The notes beneath the pieces were generated by a model, which searched no databases, was not told the origin of the DNA, and was given only the letters and a program-made list of their open reading frames with translations. A stretch of 20,864 bases of DNA from contig QAXH01006328.1 in assembly GCA_004335635.1 (NCBI GenBank), positions 282-21,145 of the forward strand. The letters run 5' to 3'. Origin of the DNA: Chloromonas sp. AAM2. Its lineage: Eukaryota; Chlorophyta; Chlorophyceae; Chlamydomonadales; Chlamydomonadaceae. The position numbers and the translations under genes are program-made. Shown one piece after another: positions 1 through 10,403 of the stretch (position 1 is its first letter; the number at the start of each line of letters is the position of its first letter).

Positions 1-354
1 AAGCCATGTGACGGGAAAACGAACCTGGCCGGGCAGGATGTGGTCGTTGTGCTTCCAGGCCGGAAGGCTTCAGGCAGTGATGTCCAAGGTGCAGGACAGC
101 AGCATGACGAAGTGGTGAAGCTGCTGCTGACCAATAGTGGGCTGATTGAGTACCAGGCAAACAGGATCAGCGCCTTTCAGTCGCTAGCGGGTGGGGATTC
201 AGATGAGGAGAGTGGAGAGGGTGATGAATTTGTGCCGCTGACAGTTGTGGCACAGGAGGTGGCGGCGACATGGAGTGCATGGGAGCAGGAGCTGATGGCC
301 CCTGGCGTCCAAGCACAAGGCATGCCAGCACGGCGATATGTCGACAATAAATAG
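1..354 (+). CDS. 3'-terminal coding part of an unidentified gene (partial)
   Basis: The frame is open from the first base of the window to a TAG at 352-354, about 117 codons. I do not recognise the protein. It holds a probable helix around 'DEVVKLLLTNSGLIEYQ', then an acidic low-complexity stretch 'GGDSDEESGEGDEF', then a segment with 'AATWSAWEQELMAPG', and ends in 'RRYVDNK'. The bias toward acidic and small residues and the sharp loss of coding character after the stop suggest a genuine last exon. It could begin at a splice acceptor inside the window (for example after the CAG at 34-36) or continue from upstream. No TGTAA signal is seen directly downstream. A pseudogene or transposon fragment cannot be excluded. 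Confidence 0.4.
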   Translation, partial: KPCDGKTNLAGQDVVVVLPGRKASGSDVQGAGQQHDEVVKLLLTNSGLIEYQANRISAFQSLAGGDSDEESGEGDEFVPLTVVAQEVAATWSAWEQELMAPGVQAQGMPARRYVDNK

Positions 355-540
355 TGCGAGGAGTCTGTGCTATAAGCGAGTGTTCAATGACGTAAATATA
401 AAGAGTTGAGGGGAGTCGGTGCCTGCTCACTCAGCAGTACCAGGGTGCTGGCAATCGTGCACATGTTTCATTTGCACGTTTTTGAACAGCGCAGCCTCTG
501 ATCAATCAGGGCAGTGATGCCTTGGTGGTGAAGAATGATT

Positions 541-564
541 GTGTGTGTGAGAGAGAGAGAGAGA
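541..564. repeat. (GT)4(GA)8 compound microsatellite
   Basis: Four GT units run directly into eight GA units. Simple sequence in non-coding DNA, likely length-variable. Confidence 0.9.
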
Positions 565-787
565 AGCTGGTGTGAAGCTGAGGAGTTGGCAGGTGGTCTG
601 CATCAGGATAGGCATCAGTTCAGGGCACTCAGCATGGCGTCATGCTGACTGGTCACTTGTCAGAACCGCTCTCACTGGACTCACACTTGTTGTTTGATAG
701 ATTGCATGTGTGTCAGTGAAGTGTTTTACCATGGTGGGCATTGTGTGGTGTTGGTGGAGTGCGTAGTGCCACTGCTGTGACAAGCTT

Positions 788-814
788 TTGAGGACTCACC
801 AAGCTTTTCGCCTG
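788..814. repeat. 27-bp dispersed repeat, copy 1
   Basis: These 27 bases are identical to 3077-3103, and weaker similarity continues for about 15 more bases into 'ccacaa'. Read on the minus strand, both copies end with the codons for GEKL followed by G|GTGAGT, a strong 5' splice-site consensus. The copies could therefore be the 3' ends of related exons. A short mobile repeat is equally possible. Confidence 0.75.
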
Positions 815-1093
815 TACCATCCACAACTGGTGCAGCGCAGGGAGATGTTGGTGCGAGTTGGGATGTGCGAGGATTGTCTGGCACCTTGAATGTTAGCATG
901 TTTGTAGTGTTCCTTGCTCTGTTGACAATGTGAATGCGGATTTGAAGCATGGGATGTGAGCCATGGGACTGGACAGTTTTTCTGGACAAACCAACCTACA
1001 CGCCAACATGGGTCTGTTCTGGTTCGCAGCTTCAGCGCACCTGTTGCTTTCTATTGACTGCTCACGCACACGTGAACAGCCGCAGAGCCTGTT

Positions 1094-1255
1094 TCTGACA
1101 CTGTGTATCCATGTCCCCACAGTGAGTGAACAGACCTCAGTGCCACATTAGGCAGACCATAGTGTCACATTGTTCTGACACTGTGCAACCAAGTGCCTCA
1201 TTGTATGAAAAGACTGTCGTGCCTGTCTCTGACACTTGGTAACCAGGTCCCACAC
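1094..1255. repeat. Degenerate tandem-like repeats
   Basis: The motif 'tctgacact(g)tg.aacca.gtcc' recurs at 1094, 1174 and 1228, with related sequence around 'gtgagtgaacagacctcagtgcc' between copies. The spacing is uneven (80 and 54 bases), so this is a decayed array and not a clean minisatellite. Confidence 0.4.
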
Positions 1256-3034
1256 AACAGCAGAGCTAGGTTGACTAGGTTGACGGAGCTACAAGGTCTT
1301 TGATTCACAAGACTACGTGTGCCCGGTTGAGATGTCTGCAAAGGAACAAGGCCATCAAGGCCATGACCCAAGTGTGGGTTACAGTGACAATCCCTATTTT
1401 CTACCAGGCTAGCATCCGATCAGCCTATATGACCTTAGCTGCAAGGAGAAGTACACCCCATGGTGGGTCTGTGAACCATTAATAATCCGCTAAGTGATGA
1501 AAATCCTGTGCCAGTTGTCATATCAGTGTTCAGTAAGGTCCCAGCGCGAGTCAGGCATGAGTACTGAACTCGTTGTCATATAAACAGACCGTCACTGTAA
1601 TTGTGGCAGCATTGTGTTGGCCTGGTCATTTTTGAGCGCAGGCATGGCGAATTTTTACCTTATCTTACTTTCTTTGGGCTATGCTCATCTTGCTTGGCCT
1701 TGCAAACAGCTAGGCAACTTACAAAAAGCCCTGTAGAAAAGTTCAGTGCCAAGGTTGTGCACAGAACTTGTAAGAACTGGTACGCCGGTACAGACGCATG
1801 TACAACACAGCTTATGTACTCACAGTATCACAGGATATGCAGCATGGTATATGGTCAGGCGTACTTGGGTATGACCCTTAGGTTTATCAGCTCTAATGCA
1901 CAACCTGATGCCTGCTTAAAATGTTGATTGGATCGTTTTGAATGTGGTGGCACTTGGCATATGGCTGCTGATGCCAGGCGAGCTCCTACTATTGTCAACC
2001 AGTCCCAGCCTTTCGCCATGGCGAGACCTGGCTGACAAACAGTCTGGCGTTACTGTCATTACAACTCCTCGCAAACTATGTACATAGATATGCCCATGAT
2101 CGCACATATATTGTGCTATGTACATATATAACCATACCACATCGGCTGATGGCCTCAATTCCTCCTCGTATTGTCTCATAATCACTGTGCTGCACATCTA
2201 ACACCTCGCGGTGTTCTCAGGTTTTGTTGCGTCCTGAACTCACCCAACACCTCTTAGTGAGCAAGTCCAGCGCAGCAAACAGAAATCTGGCATGCAAAGC
2301 GTCCTGATACAGCACCCACAAACGATTGACAATCAATATCTGACCTTCTGAAAACCTGTGCGATTGATGTGGCTTCATGTGCGCAGAGCGCCTGAACAGA
2401 AAGATACCAATGCGTGAACTGACAAAGTGCAGTGCTAAAACAAAGCGTGCTGAAAAAGACAGACCTGGCAAAACAGAAAGCGGGAAACAGGTACTCACTG
2501 CATCTACCTCTCGCCTCTAAAGCAAAAATTTTCAAGAATTCTTGAAGCTTAAACTTCTTTCTCTTGACACATGGCATACAACTCTCCTGACGTGCACCTG
2601 TGTGCAGATTGGGTTTACGTTTCCGCAATCCGGACTAACGTAGCACCACCACACGTATGAATCAATCAACGTACCACGCACTTGCCCTACACTGTACGAC
2701 CACTAGGCTCTGGCAACGCTTTCCTGCAACTGCTCACCAATGTGCGTGAACAAACCCACAGTGGGCCCTAACACAAACTTCTCCAGGTCCCAGCCAGAGA
2801 GTCTGTGAAATCAGTAAGGGCCAGAAAGTGTAAAGGTACACCAAAAGAATGCAAAACAAACGGTTTTTTAGCCTTCAAGAATCCGCAGTCAATCATGACT
2901 GTTGGTCAATGCGCAGTTTATGGTTGGCTGTGCAACATCATTGCCTCTGCGGCAGGGGCACATGCACAAATCCAGATACAGTAAGCAGGGGCTGACTGGA
3001 GTGTGGGTCACTCGTCGCCATCCTGAGGCTGAAA

Positions 3035-3039
3035 TTACA
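3035..3039 (-). terminator. Candidate TGTAA poly(A) signal for the DUF506 gene
   Basis: TTACA on the plus strand reads TGTAA on the minus strand, about 235 bases past the stop at 3274-3276. TGTAA is the usual polyadenylation signal in Chlamydomonas and relatives. A five-base match is weak by itself. Confidence 0.3.
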
Positions 3040-3076
3040 AACTATCCTGCAGTGTTTGTAAAAACAGATGTCGAGG

Positions 3077-3103
3077 TTGAGGACTCACCAAGCTTTTCGC
3101 CTG
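3077..3103. repeat. 27-bp dispersed repeat, copy 2
   Basis: Identical to 788-814. On the minus strand the frame leading into it is open and protein-like ('HPVFPDVVQPGF' then 'VEDAGEKL') and stops at G|GTGAGT. It lies about 170 bases downstream of the DUF506 stop codon, so it might be an exon of an alternative transcript or of another gene. Copy 1 reads 'VVDGTGEKL' in the same frame relation. Confidence 0.75.
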
Positions 3104-3273
3104 CATCCTCCACAAATCCAGGCTGCACCACATCGGGAAAAACTGGGTGCAACGGCTGGTATTTTCGTTGCCTTGATTATGCATGCACTGCAAACCTTGC
3201 AAGACGACATCGAATATCAAGTCGCAAGGCCTGAAATGTGCTGTAATGAATGTCTACGATCCAGCTCCTCTAC

Positions 3274-4531
3274 TCATACGACGGGCTGCAGAGCTGCACC
3301 AAGCTGTGGGGGCTCTGTGGGTGGTGCCATGTGGGAGGGTGGTATGTACTGGTCCTCTGCTTGGTTGACCAACCAACGGCCCTGCATCACTCGTGGTTGG
3401 CGCCAAGGTGGCAGGGGCACACCACGCGATTGGAAAACCTTCTCCATCTGCACGGCAACAATAGGTTTAAAAACAGGGACTGTAAGCAAGGGTGATTGCG
3501 TGATCAGCAATCAGGGTGTTTCGTAATAGTAAGGCAGTACAGCAGTACAAGGGTCTGTGTGAGTGGTAACTAGCATGTACACGCACCCAGTCATTGCTAC
3601 ACAACCCTACAATGCCGCCATGTCTGAGCACAAAAGTGGACCCAGCCCTGGTGACCAGCACAGTTGATTGTTCTGCATGGAAACCCACACCCCCAATCCC
3701 TCACCTCTTTGCAGAGCAGGGTGACAATTGCGCCCAACTCGTCGCCCGTGCCCACGAAAACACTTGGCAGCAGCGACAGCAGCTCTCGGTATTCAGATGA
3801 ACCAGCACCTGACAGCTGGAAGTGCTCCTGCCAGTTGGGGTCCACCACGCAGTAGAACGGCTGGTTGAAGTGTTCGCCAGGGAGAGAGACAATCACAAAT
3901 GTATGCTTGATACTTCCCAGGCCGAACTCTGCTGGGCATGTGTAGGTACCATTACGCAACCATACCAAGTGGCCGAGGTCGGCCAATGCCTGAGCAAAGG
4001 TGTGCACGTCCACGCTGCCATGTGCCGTGTTGTGACTCAAAGCCTCCTTGGCTTGGAGTGCATGCATCCATAGCTGCAGTCAGGGAGGGGCAACATGGGC
4101 ATGAGCTTCCTCCTACATCCGAGATCCGCGTGCTGTGCGAGCTGCGATGCGGCGGCTCCTACCAGTGTTTGGGCACGGCCATCCGAGGACACGAGGCGCT
4201 GGAGTTCCGATGGTAGCCTTGGGACAGGGCGTGGGGCGTCAAATCCGTCATCAATCTGTACAGCCAAGCAAAGTGCGAACATTCCGTGTTGGTGCAAATC
4301 AAAAAGCCGGCACAATCCGCAAGCCAGCGGCGCTTTGCAGGCTCTTACCTCCAATTCAAAGAGCAGGCTGGCACAGGAGTTGGTCCGTGAGAGCTTGGAT
4401 GCACTGCCGAAGCTGCCAGTAGCAGTCAGAAAGGGGCTTGCTGGCCTCCCGCGTGGCGGAGAGTTTGTTGGGAATGCGACACTGTTGAGATTACTACTGC
4501 TGTGCAGGGTGCCGTGATTATTGCCAATCAT
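3274..4531 (-). CDS. DUF506 / PDDEXK_6 family protein
   Basis: Four exons, 5' to 3': 4531-4349, 4255-4163, 4073-3705, 3447-3274 (272 aa, stop TGA). Donors are GTAAGA, GTAGGA and GTGAGG; all acceptors are CAG and all joins are phase 0. The family (Pfam PF04720) has a PD-(D/E)XK-like nuclease fold and no known biochemical activity; some Arabidopsis members restrain root-hair growth. Family hallmarks are 'FYCVVDPNWQEHF' (Asp about 170, matching the usual 'R.I.D.DF...F' strand), 'YRELLSLLPSVFVG' (about 187-201) and 'GVPLPPWR' followed by 'VMQGRWL' (about 224-238). The N-terminus is Ser/Asn/Pro-rich and probably disordered. The last 30 residues, rich in Pro and Gln, extend past the usual family end. 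ATG 4531 is the first in-frame Met, but a fine acceptor with a pyrimidine tract (CTTCTCCTCCCAG) lies just upstream near 4548-4560, so at least one earlier exon probably exists. Confidence 0.82.
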
Positions 4532-4700
4532 TCTCTGTGAGAGTGCTTCTGGGAGGAGAAGCTGGGTGCAGGGAAATACTGCCGAAGACTTCTGTGCAAC
4601 TCTATTGATGCCCTTCTTGCGATACCGATGTGCAATGATTGATCACTAAGCCGAAGAGCAGGCGTCAAAGAACACTGGCAAGGCACGCGCCCAGAATCGG

Positions 4701-5336
4701 TTAGAACGGTGACCGAGATACTGTGGGTGGAAAGTGTCCGAAGTGCGAAAGAAGTTGTGGAGGCGTTTGAATTTCCGCCTCTACCACTGATGCCTTTCCT
4801 CCAACACCTGAGGCATGTGGCGAGGACTCCTTGCAGTTGTTCTCGTTGCTGTATTGGCTGAGGACTGCAGAAGACGCGGTGCGGACCCAGATTCCGGCCC
4901 GTCGCACCAGCAGTGAAAGCAGGCCAACGAGACCTGAGCTGCTGGCCACATCGCAGGCTACCAGACTGTGTTTCTTTACGCTGAGGCCGGGGATCAGCTG
5001 CACCCTGAGATCTGCTTCCAATTTGATTTCACGTGTGCGACAGCTCGTCCCGCCGATTCGCCGCTCGGACGCCTCTTTGTCCTCACCCCGTGTGCCTGTG
5101 TAGGACTGTGATTGCAATGTGGTAGTCGATCTGAACGTCTCTAATAGCATTTTGAATGGTGACTCTGTGGTCACGGGTTGGGTTGCACCCATTGACAAAA
5201 AAAAGGTTCTGGTCCGTGGCTTGCATGACATGTCAGGACGTTGTTTGGCACTACACTGTCCGGAGGCGCCCTCACAGTCTTTCACTTCAAAACACACGCA
5301 GTACAACCGTGAGTCACACATGTTTGTTACTTTCAT
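4701..5336 (-). CDS. Open frame, possible 5' exon of the DUF506 gene or separate gene
   Basis: This 211-codon minus-strand frame is long for a region with no other clear coding sequence. The protein is not recognised. It contains basic and acidic stretches and a small hydrophobic segment 'SSGLVGLLSLLV'. It sits 170 bases upstream of the modelled DUF506 start. Donors in the phase needed to join the acceptor near 4548 are present, for example G|GTGAGG around 5080 and G|GTGTTG around 4805. It could therefore encode an N-terminal extension. It may also be a chance open frame in DNA of about 50% GC. Transcript data would decide. Confidence 0.3.
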   Translation of the reverse strand: MKVTNMCDSRLYCVCFEVKDCEGASGQCSAKQRPDMSCKPRTRTFFLSMGATQPVTTESPFKMLLETFRSTTTLQSQSYTGTRGEDKEASERRIGGTSCRTREIKLEADLRVQLIPGLSVKKHSLVACDVASSSGLVGLLSLLVRRAGIWVRTASSAVLSQYSNENNCKESSPHASGVGGKASVVEAEIQTPPQLLSHFGHFPPTVSRSPF

Positions 5337-5849
5337 GTCATTTCATGACGGATAGAAATGCTTTCAGATGGCGGCTCCCGGGCCACGGGCTGGGTTGCAC
5401 TCACAGTGAGACAAAGCCCTTCAGAATGTGATTCGGGTCATCGAGGGTACGTGGCACGGCACAGAGGTTGTTTACTACAAAGGAGGCCAAACTGGTGCTA
5501 CACTGCGCTGCTGTGCACATCACCTACATCCTCAGTCAACCTTCAACGGTCAAACCAGATGTCACGTACAACTGCTGCATGGATCTCCTTCCAGTCCTCG
5601 ACCTCATGCCCAGCAACGACCTCACAGCAAACACCACACAAGCGCCCATGACTTCACTTTACAGCGGACGAGCACCACATGCAACGGAGATTCAGAGTGA
5701 TGGTGTGCATGCACTGTTCGCCGGAGGGCAACAAATGTTGGGCACAGCAGAGCCCATTGGGTACTGGTGATGTGCAATGCAAAACAAACTCCAACAAGGA
5801 TCAACATGCCCCTTCCCTCAGTGCCACTGGGCTAGTCCCATGCTGCATA

Positions 5850-6332
5850 TCATGGTCCTGCACACAGGTCATGGTGAGACACATTATTCCACCTTCCTTT
5901 TCCTTCACAAGCACGTGCATCTTTCTTGGGATAGTCTTTGAGCCGAGGTGACGACAGCCTATATGTGAGCTCGGCCTCTTCTGACTTGTCCGGACCATTG
6001 CATGATTGAGATTGCGTCTGACTTGCCTCAGCATAAAGTTGGCCTGCCCTCTTGCCATGTGCAGCAACCACCCTCAGTTCTGCTGGACATGTCTGTTCCG
6101 TTTCCTTTAATGTCCCGGGACCACAAGTCAAGTGTTGTACAAGCCAGCCTGCTCCGTCCAGAACGTTTGTGATGATAACATTGGAACTCACAAGGACCCA
6201 TGGGCCTGGGGAGGCCGTGCCAGTACAGGTATAATGGGACGTCCTGCTGCAGCAAACCCACTGGCTGCAGGTCGAGCACGTGTTGCAACCTCTAGCCTCA
6301 AATGGCAACAACTGTGGCAACAGCGGCAACAA
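5850..6332 (-). CDS. Unassigned minus-strand open frame (160 codons)
   Basis: The frame is cysteine-rich at its start ('CNTCSTCSQWVCC') and later reads 'SNVIITNVLDGAGWLVQHL', then a Lys/Glu-rich tail. It has no recognised homology. A second minus-strand frame over 6028-6288 also reads plausibly ('DVPLYLYWHGLPRPMGP') and meets a good donor, CCTT|GTGAGT, near 6210. One of the two may be a true exon, or both may be chance. Confidence 0.2.
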   Translation of the reverse strand: MLPLLPQLLPFEARGCNTCSTCSQWVCCSRTSHYTCTGTASPGPWVLVSSNVIITNVLDGAGWLVQHLTCGPGTLKETEQTCPAELRVVAAHGKRAGQLYAEASQTQSQSCNGPDKSEEAELTYRLSSPRLKDYPKKDARACEGKGRWNNVSHHDLCAGP

Positions 6333-7490
6333 CTGTTGCTGCGTGCCAGGCCTTGACCAGTCAGTTGCTGCAAACCGTGCACAACAACTGGTGTATCTCC
6401 TGTGCGGTGTCTAGCTGGCTAGTATCCTGGAGCTTCCATTTCACTACACACTGACCTTCACTCACACTGTCACTGCTTATGGGCACAGTACGGCGATTAT
6501 GCTACACATGACAATTGTTCCACTGATACGGCTGGCAGGTAGTGAGTCAGTGCCCATGTGCAGGCAGCTGTTGTGCTACCACTAGCGGCCAAAATGCCAC
6601 TGATTGGGTGTGCACTGGCTGGGGGTTGGGGCGGGCCGCAGGTCATGGCTGTCGCCCAATGCAAAAGGCGGTACGGCCAGTCGCAACGCCCAACCGGCAT
6701 GAAAGTGTTCGCTGATCAGTACATTATTATACAGCAGAACGTAGTGTAATATCTAGCTGACTTGGGCCGAGGGGTATGGGCAGGGCGCAAACTATCGCTT
6801 ATCGTTTGCAACACTGCACCTTAGCCACTGAACTCTTGGCCGCTAAGCACCTGCGCTGTGTACTGTTGTGCGCTACATTTGACATGTCACGCTGCCAGCC
6901 ACAGCGGACAAGCAGGCTGTAGTGAGGAAGAGCAGGGGTGCCCCACTCTCAACTTGGACTCGTGTTGCTAGTGATGACATTCGTACTTCGCACCCTGCTA
7001 ACAATGCGCTTTCTTGGCATAGTGATTGTCAGGTGCGTAAATTTTGTACAGATGTTGCGTCTAGCTGCAGCACCGTAGGTTAAACCATGAACAGCCATGT
7101 AATGATGATGACGATGTTGCCAGTCACCAGCAGCATGGCCGCAACCATGGTTGCAAACACAGGTCAGCTGATCATTTGACGGTAGGTACCCTAGGGCAGC
7201 TTGACGCAAGCCAGTTGAAGTGAAAAACACCAACGAATTGTTACAAGGAGGGAGTGCACACCAGCAAGCACGTCCAAAGCAAATATCAACTGATTGCGCA
7301 ATTGCAAAAATTTCTCCTTTTAAAGGGGGATCTGGCCGAGTCAGCAAGGGGTGGTGAGGCTGGGTGAGAAAGAAATCCTGCTACAGAATCAAACGCCCGT
7401 TCACGAGACTCTACGCAAGAGCTGAAACTCTAAATGTAGTATTACAATGCAGGCAGGCAACCTTGAAGGAATAGCCACGCAACGACCTGC

Positions 7491-7520
7491 CTATGACTGC
7501 CTATGACTGCTTATGATTGC
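7491..7520. repeat. Tandem 10-bp repeat, three units
   Basis: Two exact copies of CTATGACTGC are followed by TTATGATTGC. Short non-coding tandem array upstream of the TPPP gene. Confidence 0.75.
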
Positions 7521-8056
7521 CCACCAAGTCCGCAACTTCGCAAGCAGAAGGGGCATGAACGCCTTGGCTGCGGGAAGAAGAGGGGATTGAGGTGAATCTA
7601 CCTCGCTGGACCACGAAGCTCACAGCGTGGCAACCAGAGGTCGAACCACTGAGGTAGTGTGTTGTGTGGGTTCAGAAGACGCACGGAGAACAAGTAATGT
7701 TGAACCTGCAAGAGGGTCTGTGTATGGTAATCTTCTGCATGCTTTCCACCTGCTCTTCCTGATCTTCCTCAGAAGGACTGGTTAGGGTTGCTACCTTAGG
7801 TGCGCAAAGTAACCATTGGGCACTGAGCACAGGTCATGCGTCACTGTCGTACACGTCAGGTCACAGCATTCTTCTGATCATCACGGTCGCTCAGCATTAC
7901 GAGTGGCGGTTTGATTGGAAACGGGTACCAAATGCTGGTACACATCCAATATAGTCGCCATCTTGACGCAAACCTTGTAGAAATCAGTCATCTGTACAGC
8001 GAATCGAAGCTTGCGACAGCTCGATCCACCTCCTTCAACAGTTGACAAGACAAACG

Positions 8057-9830
8057 ATGGCCACTCTTGAACACAAGTTCACCGAGTTTGCGAGCTATGG
8101 CTCCGGAGGCAAGGTGAGAGGCTTCAAATATAAGTCGTGGGTTCGCCTTGTCTACGCCTGGTTTCCTTGCTGTTCTCTTGGTGTTCCTACGATGCTGATG
8201 TCTGTACAACTTGCCTTTGTGATTGCAGACGATGGCTGATATGGAGTCAAAGAACTTCTTCAAGGCAAGTGTGGCGCATTCAGGCTGATGCCATCGCGTG
8301 CTGTACCTGTGTACAGCTTGTTCGCCTGATGTTCGGCTGGGGTTCACCTGTATTGTATTCTATCTTGCATCGCAGCTGTGCAAAGACTGTGGCCTCATTG
8401 ACAAGGTACGTGGCCTGCGCTTGTTGCCGACGACATCACAGAAGCCAGAATCCAGGGTTTTTAGGTTTTGAATGTTCTTACACAACCCCGACACAGTCCT
8501 GACACGAGTCGCACCAAACGCTGCGCAGGCTTTGACTCAGACTGATTGCGATCTCATCTTCACCAAGGTAGGTTAGCATCCAGGTGGGCCAGGCCGTACT
8601 CATCAAGCCAACCGTACATGCTACTGCCAGACATCTCCACAATCTCTTCAGACATCATCATCTCTACACCCTTTCACCAGCCACCAGATCAGTCCCAAAC
8701 ACGCAGTGCATTGCGTCTCTACATTATCAAGTACTCTCCTGCACTCTTCTACTCGGTCACTATCCTTGCGGCCCCCAAACAGCTCATTTGCATCATCAAC
8801 TCAACAACAAGATGCATCATCTGACGCCCCGCTTGTTCTGCAGGTCAAGACCAAGGGTGCCCGCAGGATTGTGTACAGCGAATTCCTGACAGCCTTGGAC
8901 CAGGTCGCTGCCAAGAAGAAGAGCACAACCGATGACATCGCAGCCATCATCTGCGGCAGCAAGGGTACGATACATGCCAACCGGCTGACAGCGCATGCAA
9001 CTGGCAGACAGTGACAGTGTGTAACGCGACCTCCAACGTGACTTCTCAAGCACTCAACACAGTGACAACACAAGCCGTGTTCGCATGCCTGAACATGCAC
9101 GTACCTTGCTGCGCTGCCACCACCAACATATCACAATCTCATTGCGTATTTCACCTGCCGTGATGCGAGAGCATGCCAAACAACTCGTCATGCTTTGTGC
9201 ATCCGCGTGCCATTCTTCACAGGTGCTAAGAGCAACGCCACCCAGGCTGACTATGTCAAGTTCCATGATGACAAGACCCTGTACACAGGTGGGCAAAGCG
9301 ACTCTCATGTGCAGTGTTCTGGCAAGAACTGATTCATCGGAAGGCCATCTGAGTTGTGCGGTGCCATGCCTTGTATTGTATGCCTTTATTGTCAGTGTTG
9401 ATAAGCACAGACTGGCACCAAGCCTGTCTTGCTAACAGCATATAGTTGTCTTACATTCATGCTATAAGCATCCAAACTCAAATGACATCTCATCACACTT
9501 ACATTTCATACAGCAAGGCCGTCATATGTGTGTTATGCCTTGTCATGGATGTGCCTGCCAAGGGGTCATCAACCCAGCTCTAGCTGTAAGGCAATCGAGG
9601 TCAGTAGGCTTGTTGCTTCTGTGTCTTTCTCCTTTATTCATGGCGCCTTCCAGTGGTTGTGCGTTTTATGATGCATTGCTCTCTGCATGCATGTACGCTT
9701 TGCAGGAGTCTATGCTAACGGTGGCCCAACCAACGTGGACAGCATCAACTGCATGGCAGCAGGAAACCTTGCCATTCAGATGGACCGATCCTCTGCTGAC
9801 AAGAGGGGTGTCAAGTACGACCACAAGTAA
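8057..9830 (+). CDS. TPPP: p25-alpha / TPPP family protein
   Basis: Seven exons give 157 aa: 8057-8113, 8229-8264, 8376-8405, 8529-8567, 8844-8964, 9223-9288, 9706-9830 (TAA). TPPP proteins bind and bundle microtubules; algal members are linked to cilia. The p25-alpha signature is clear: 'FTEFASYG' (about 8-15), 'FFKLCKDCGLIDK' (29-41), 'TDCDLIFTKVKTKGAR' (46-61) and 'YSEFLTALDQVAAKK' (64-78). The C-terminus has 'YTGVYANGGPTNVD' (114-127) and ends 'VKYDHK'. The metazoan C-terminal GXGXGXXGR motif is absent. Intron 2 starts with GC (AAG|GCAAGT); using a nearby GT breaks the frame. Exon 4 must start at 8529, because the upstream acceptors at 8497 and 8509 shift the frame. Exons 2-4 are only 30-39 bases. 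The ATG is preceded by ACG and begins exon 1 of the conserved domain; non-coding 5' exons are possible. Family assignment is firm, and exon ends are supported by frame and homology. Confidence 0.93.
8265..8375 (+). other. GC-AG intron (TPPP intron 2)
   Basis: The donor AAG|GCAAGT is the typical GC-AG consensus and the acceptor is CATCGCAG. Removing 111 bases joins 'NFFK' to 'LCKDCGLIDK' exactly as in the p25-alpha family. The alternative GT four bases further on would shift the frame. Confidence 0.85.
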
Positions 9831-10192
9831 AGAGACTCAGGCTAATGCATTGCTGTCAATAGTGGCATGGTATGCGTGTTGTGAGCACGTGTGACTTGCA
9901 GTACGTTTCTCCACATACAGCATTACTCAGGGAGAGTGACGAAGTTTTGGTTGGGCCCTCCTGGTGCTGCATTGGCCCAGGAAAGCTCTGTCGCCCCATG
10001 CACATAACAACACGTGTATAGCGGCTGTTTTTCCGCAAGTTTGAAGCAACCTTGGGCTGCTGCACAAGCAGCCTTGCGAGGACAGGTGTCGGTCTGGCAC
10101 GATTGTGTGTTTAACTTTTGTTGGTTTCAAGCAGTGCACTTTTGCGTGATCCCTCCTAACGTGGCTGTTTTGTGCCCTTTCCTGCAATGAGC

Positions 10193-10197
10193 TGTAA
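10193..10197 (+). terminator. Candidate TGTAA poly(A) signal for TPPP
   Basis: TGTAA lies 363 bases past the TPPP stop codon on the same strand. The sequence matches the green-algal consensus, but the call rests only on that and on position. Confidence 0.35.
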
Positions 10198-10403
10198 ACG
10201 CCTCAGAGCTATCCACAGCTGACTTAAGCATTGCAATGTACCGCAAACAAGCCAGCCAGGAAGCCAGCAGGTAGGCTCGTGTTCATATGCCCGTAGCACT
10301 GCAAGTACTGAGTAAGGAGGCGCCATAGAGTCCTGAGAAGCACCCACCCAGTTCAAAATCCAAGACGGGTTGAATTCAATCGCAACATGTAACCAACTTC
10401 CAA

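Larger units (their letters stand above)
355..3273. other. 2.9 kb with no recognisable gene
   Basis: Open frames here are short (about 125 codons at most), overlap on both strands and resemble no family I know. The stretch contains a GT/GA microsatellite, degenerate repeats near 1094-1255, one copy each at 788 and 3077 of a 27-base dispersed repeat, and an AT-rich patch with the palindrome CTATGTACATAG at 2076-2087 and a near copy at 2116-2127. It includes the 3' flank of the gene at 1-354 and the 3' UTR of the minus-strand DUF506 gene. Small or fast-evolving exons could be missed. Confidence 0.5.
5337..8056. other. Divergent intergenic region between DUF506 and TPPP genes
   Basis: About 2.7 kb separate the two divergent genes, so it should contain both promoters. 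I see no conserved gene. Small repeats include 'cacgggytgggttgcac' near 5174 and 5385, and the tandem 10-mers at 7491-7520. No convincing TATA element could be tied to either start. Confidence 0.45.

Noticed and set aside
2254..2628. 124-codon minus-strand frame
   Set aside because: Overlaps another minus-strand frame of similar length, has no family resemblance and no coding-like bias.
4095..4517. 140-codon plus-strand frame opposite the DUF506 gene
   Set aside because: It is the antisense of DUF506 exons 1 and 2, which have family motifs and good splice sites.
7580..7660. tRNA-like A-box (TGGTCCAGCGAGG, minus) and GGTCGAACC (plus) motifs
   Set aside because: The boxes are on opposite strands or in the wrong order, and no cloverleaf with a paired acceptor stem could be drawn.
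8497..8528. Longer TPPP exon 4 starting at 8497, adding 'LTRVAPNAAQ'
   Set aside because: It adds 32 bases and breaks the frame from exon 3; starting at 8529 keeps phase 0 and matches the family.
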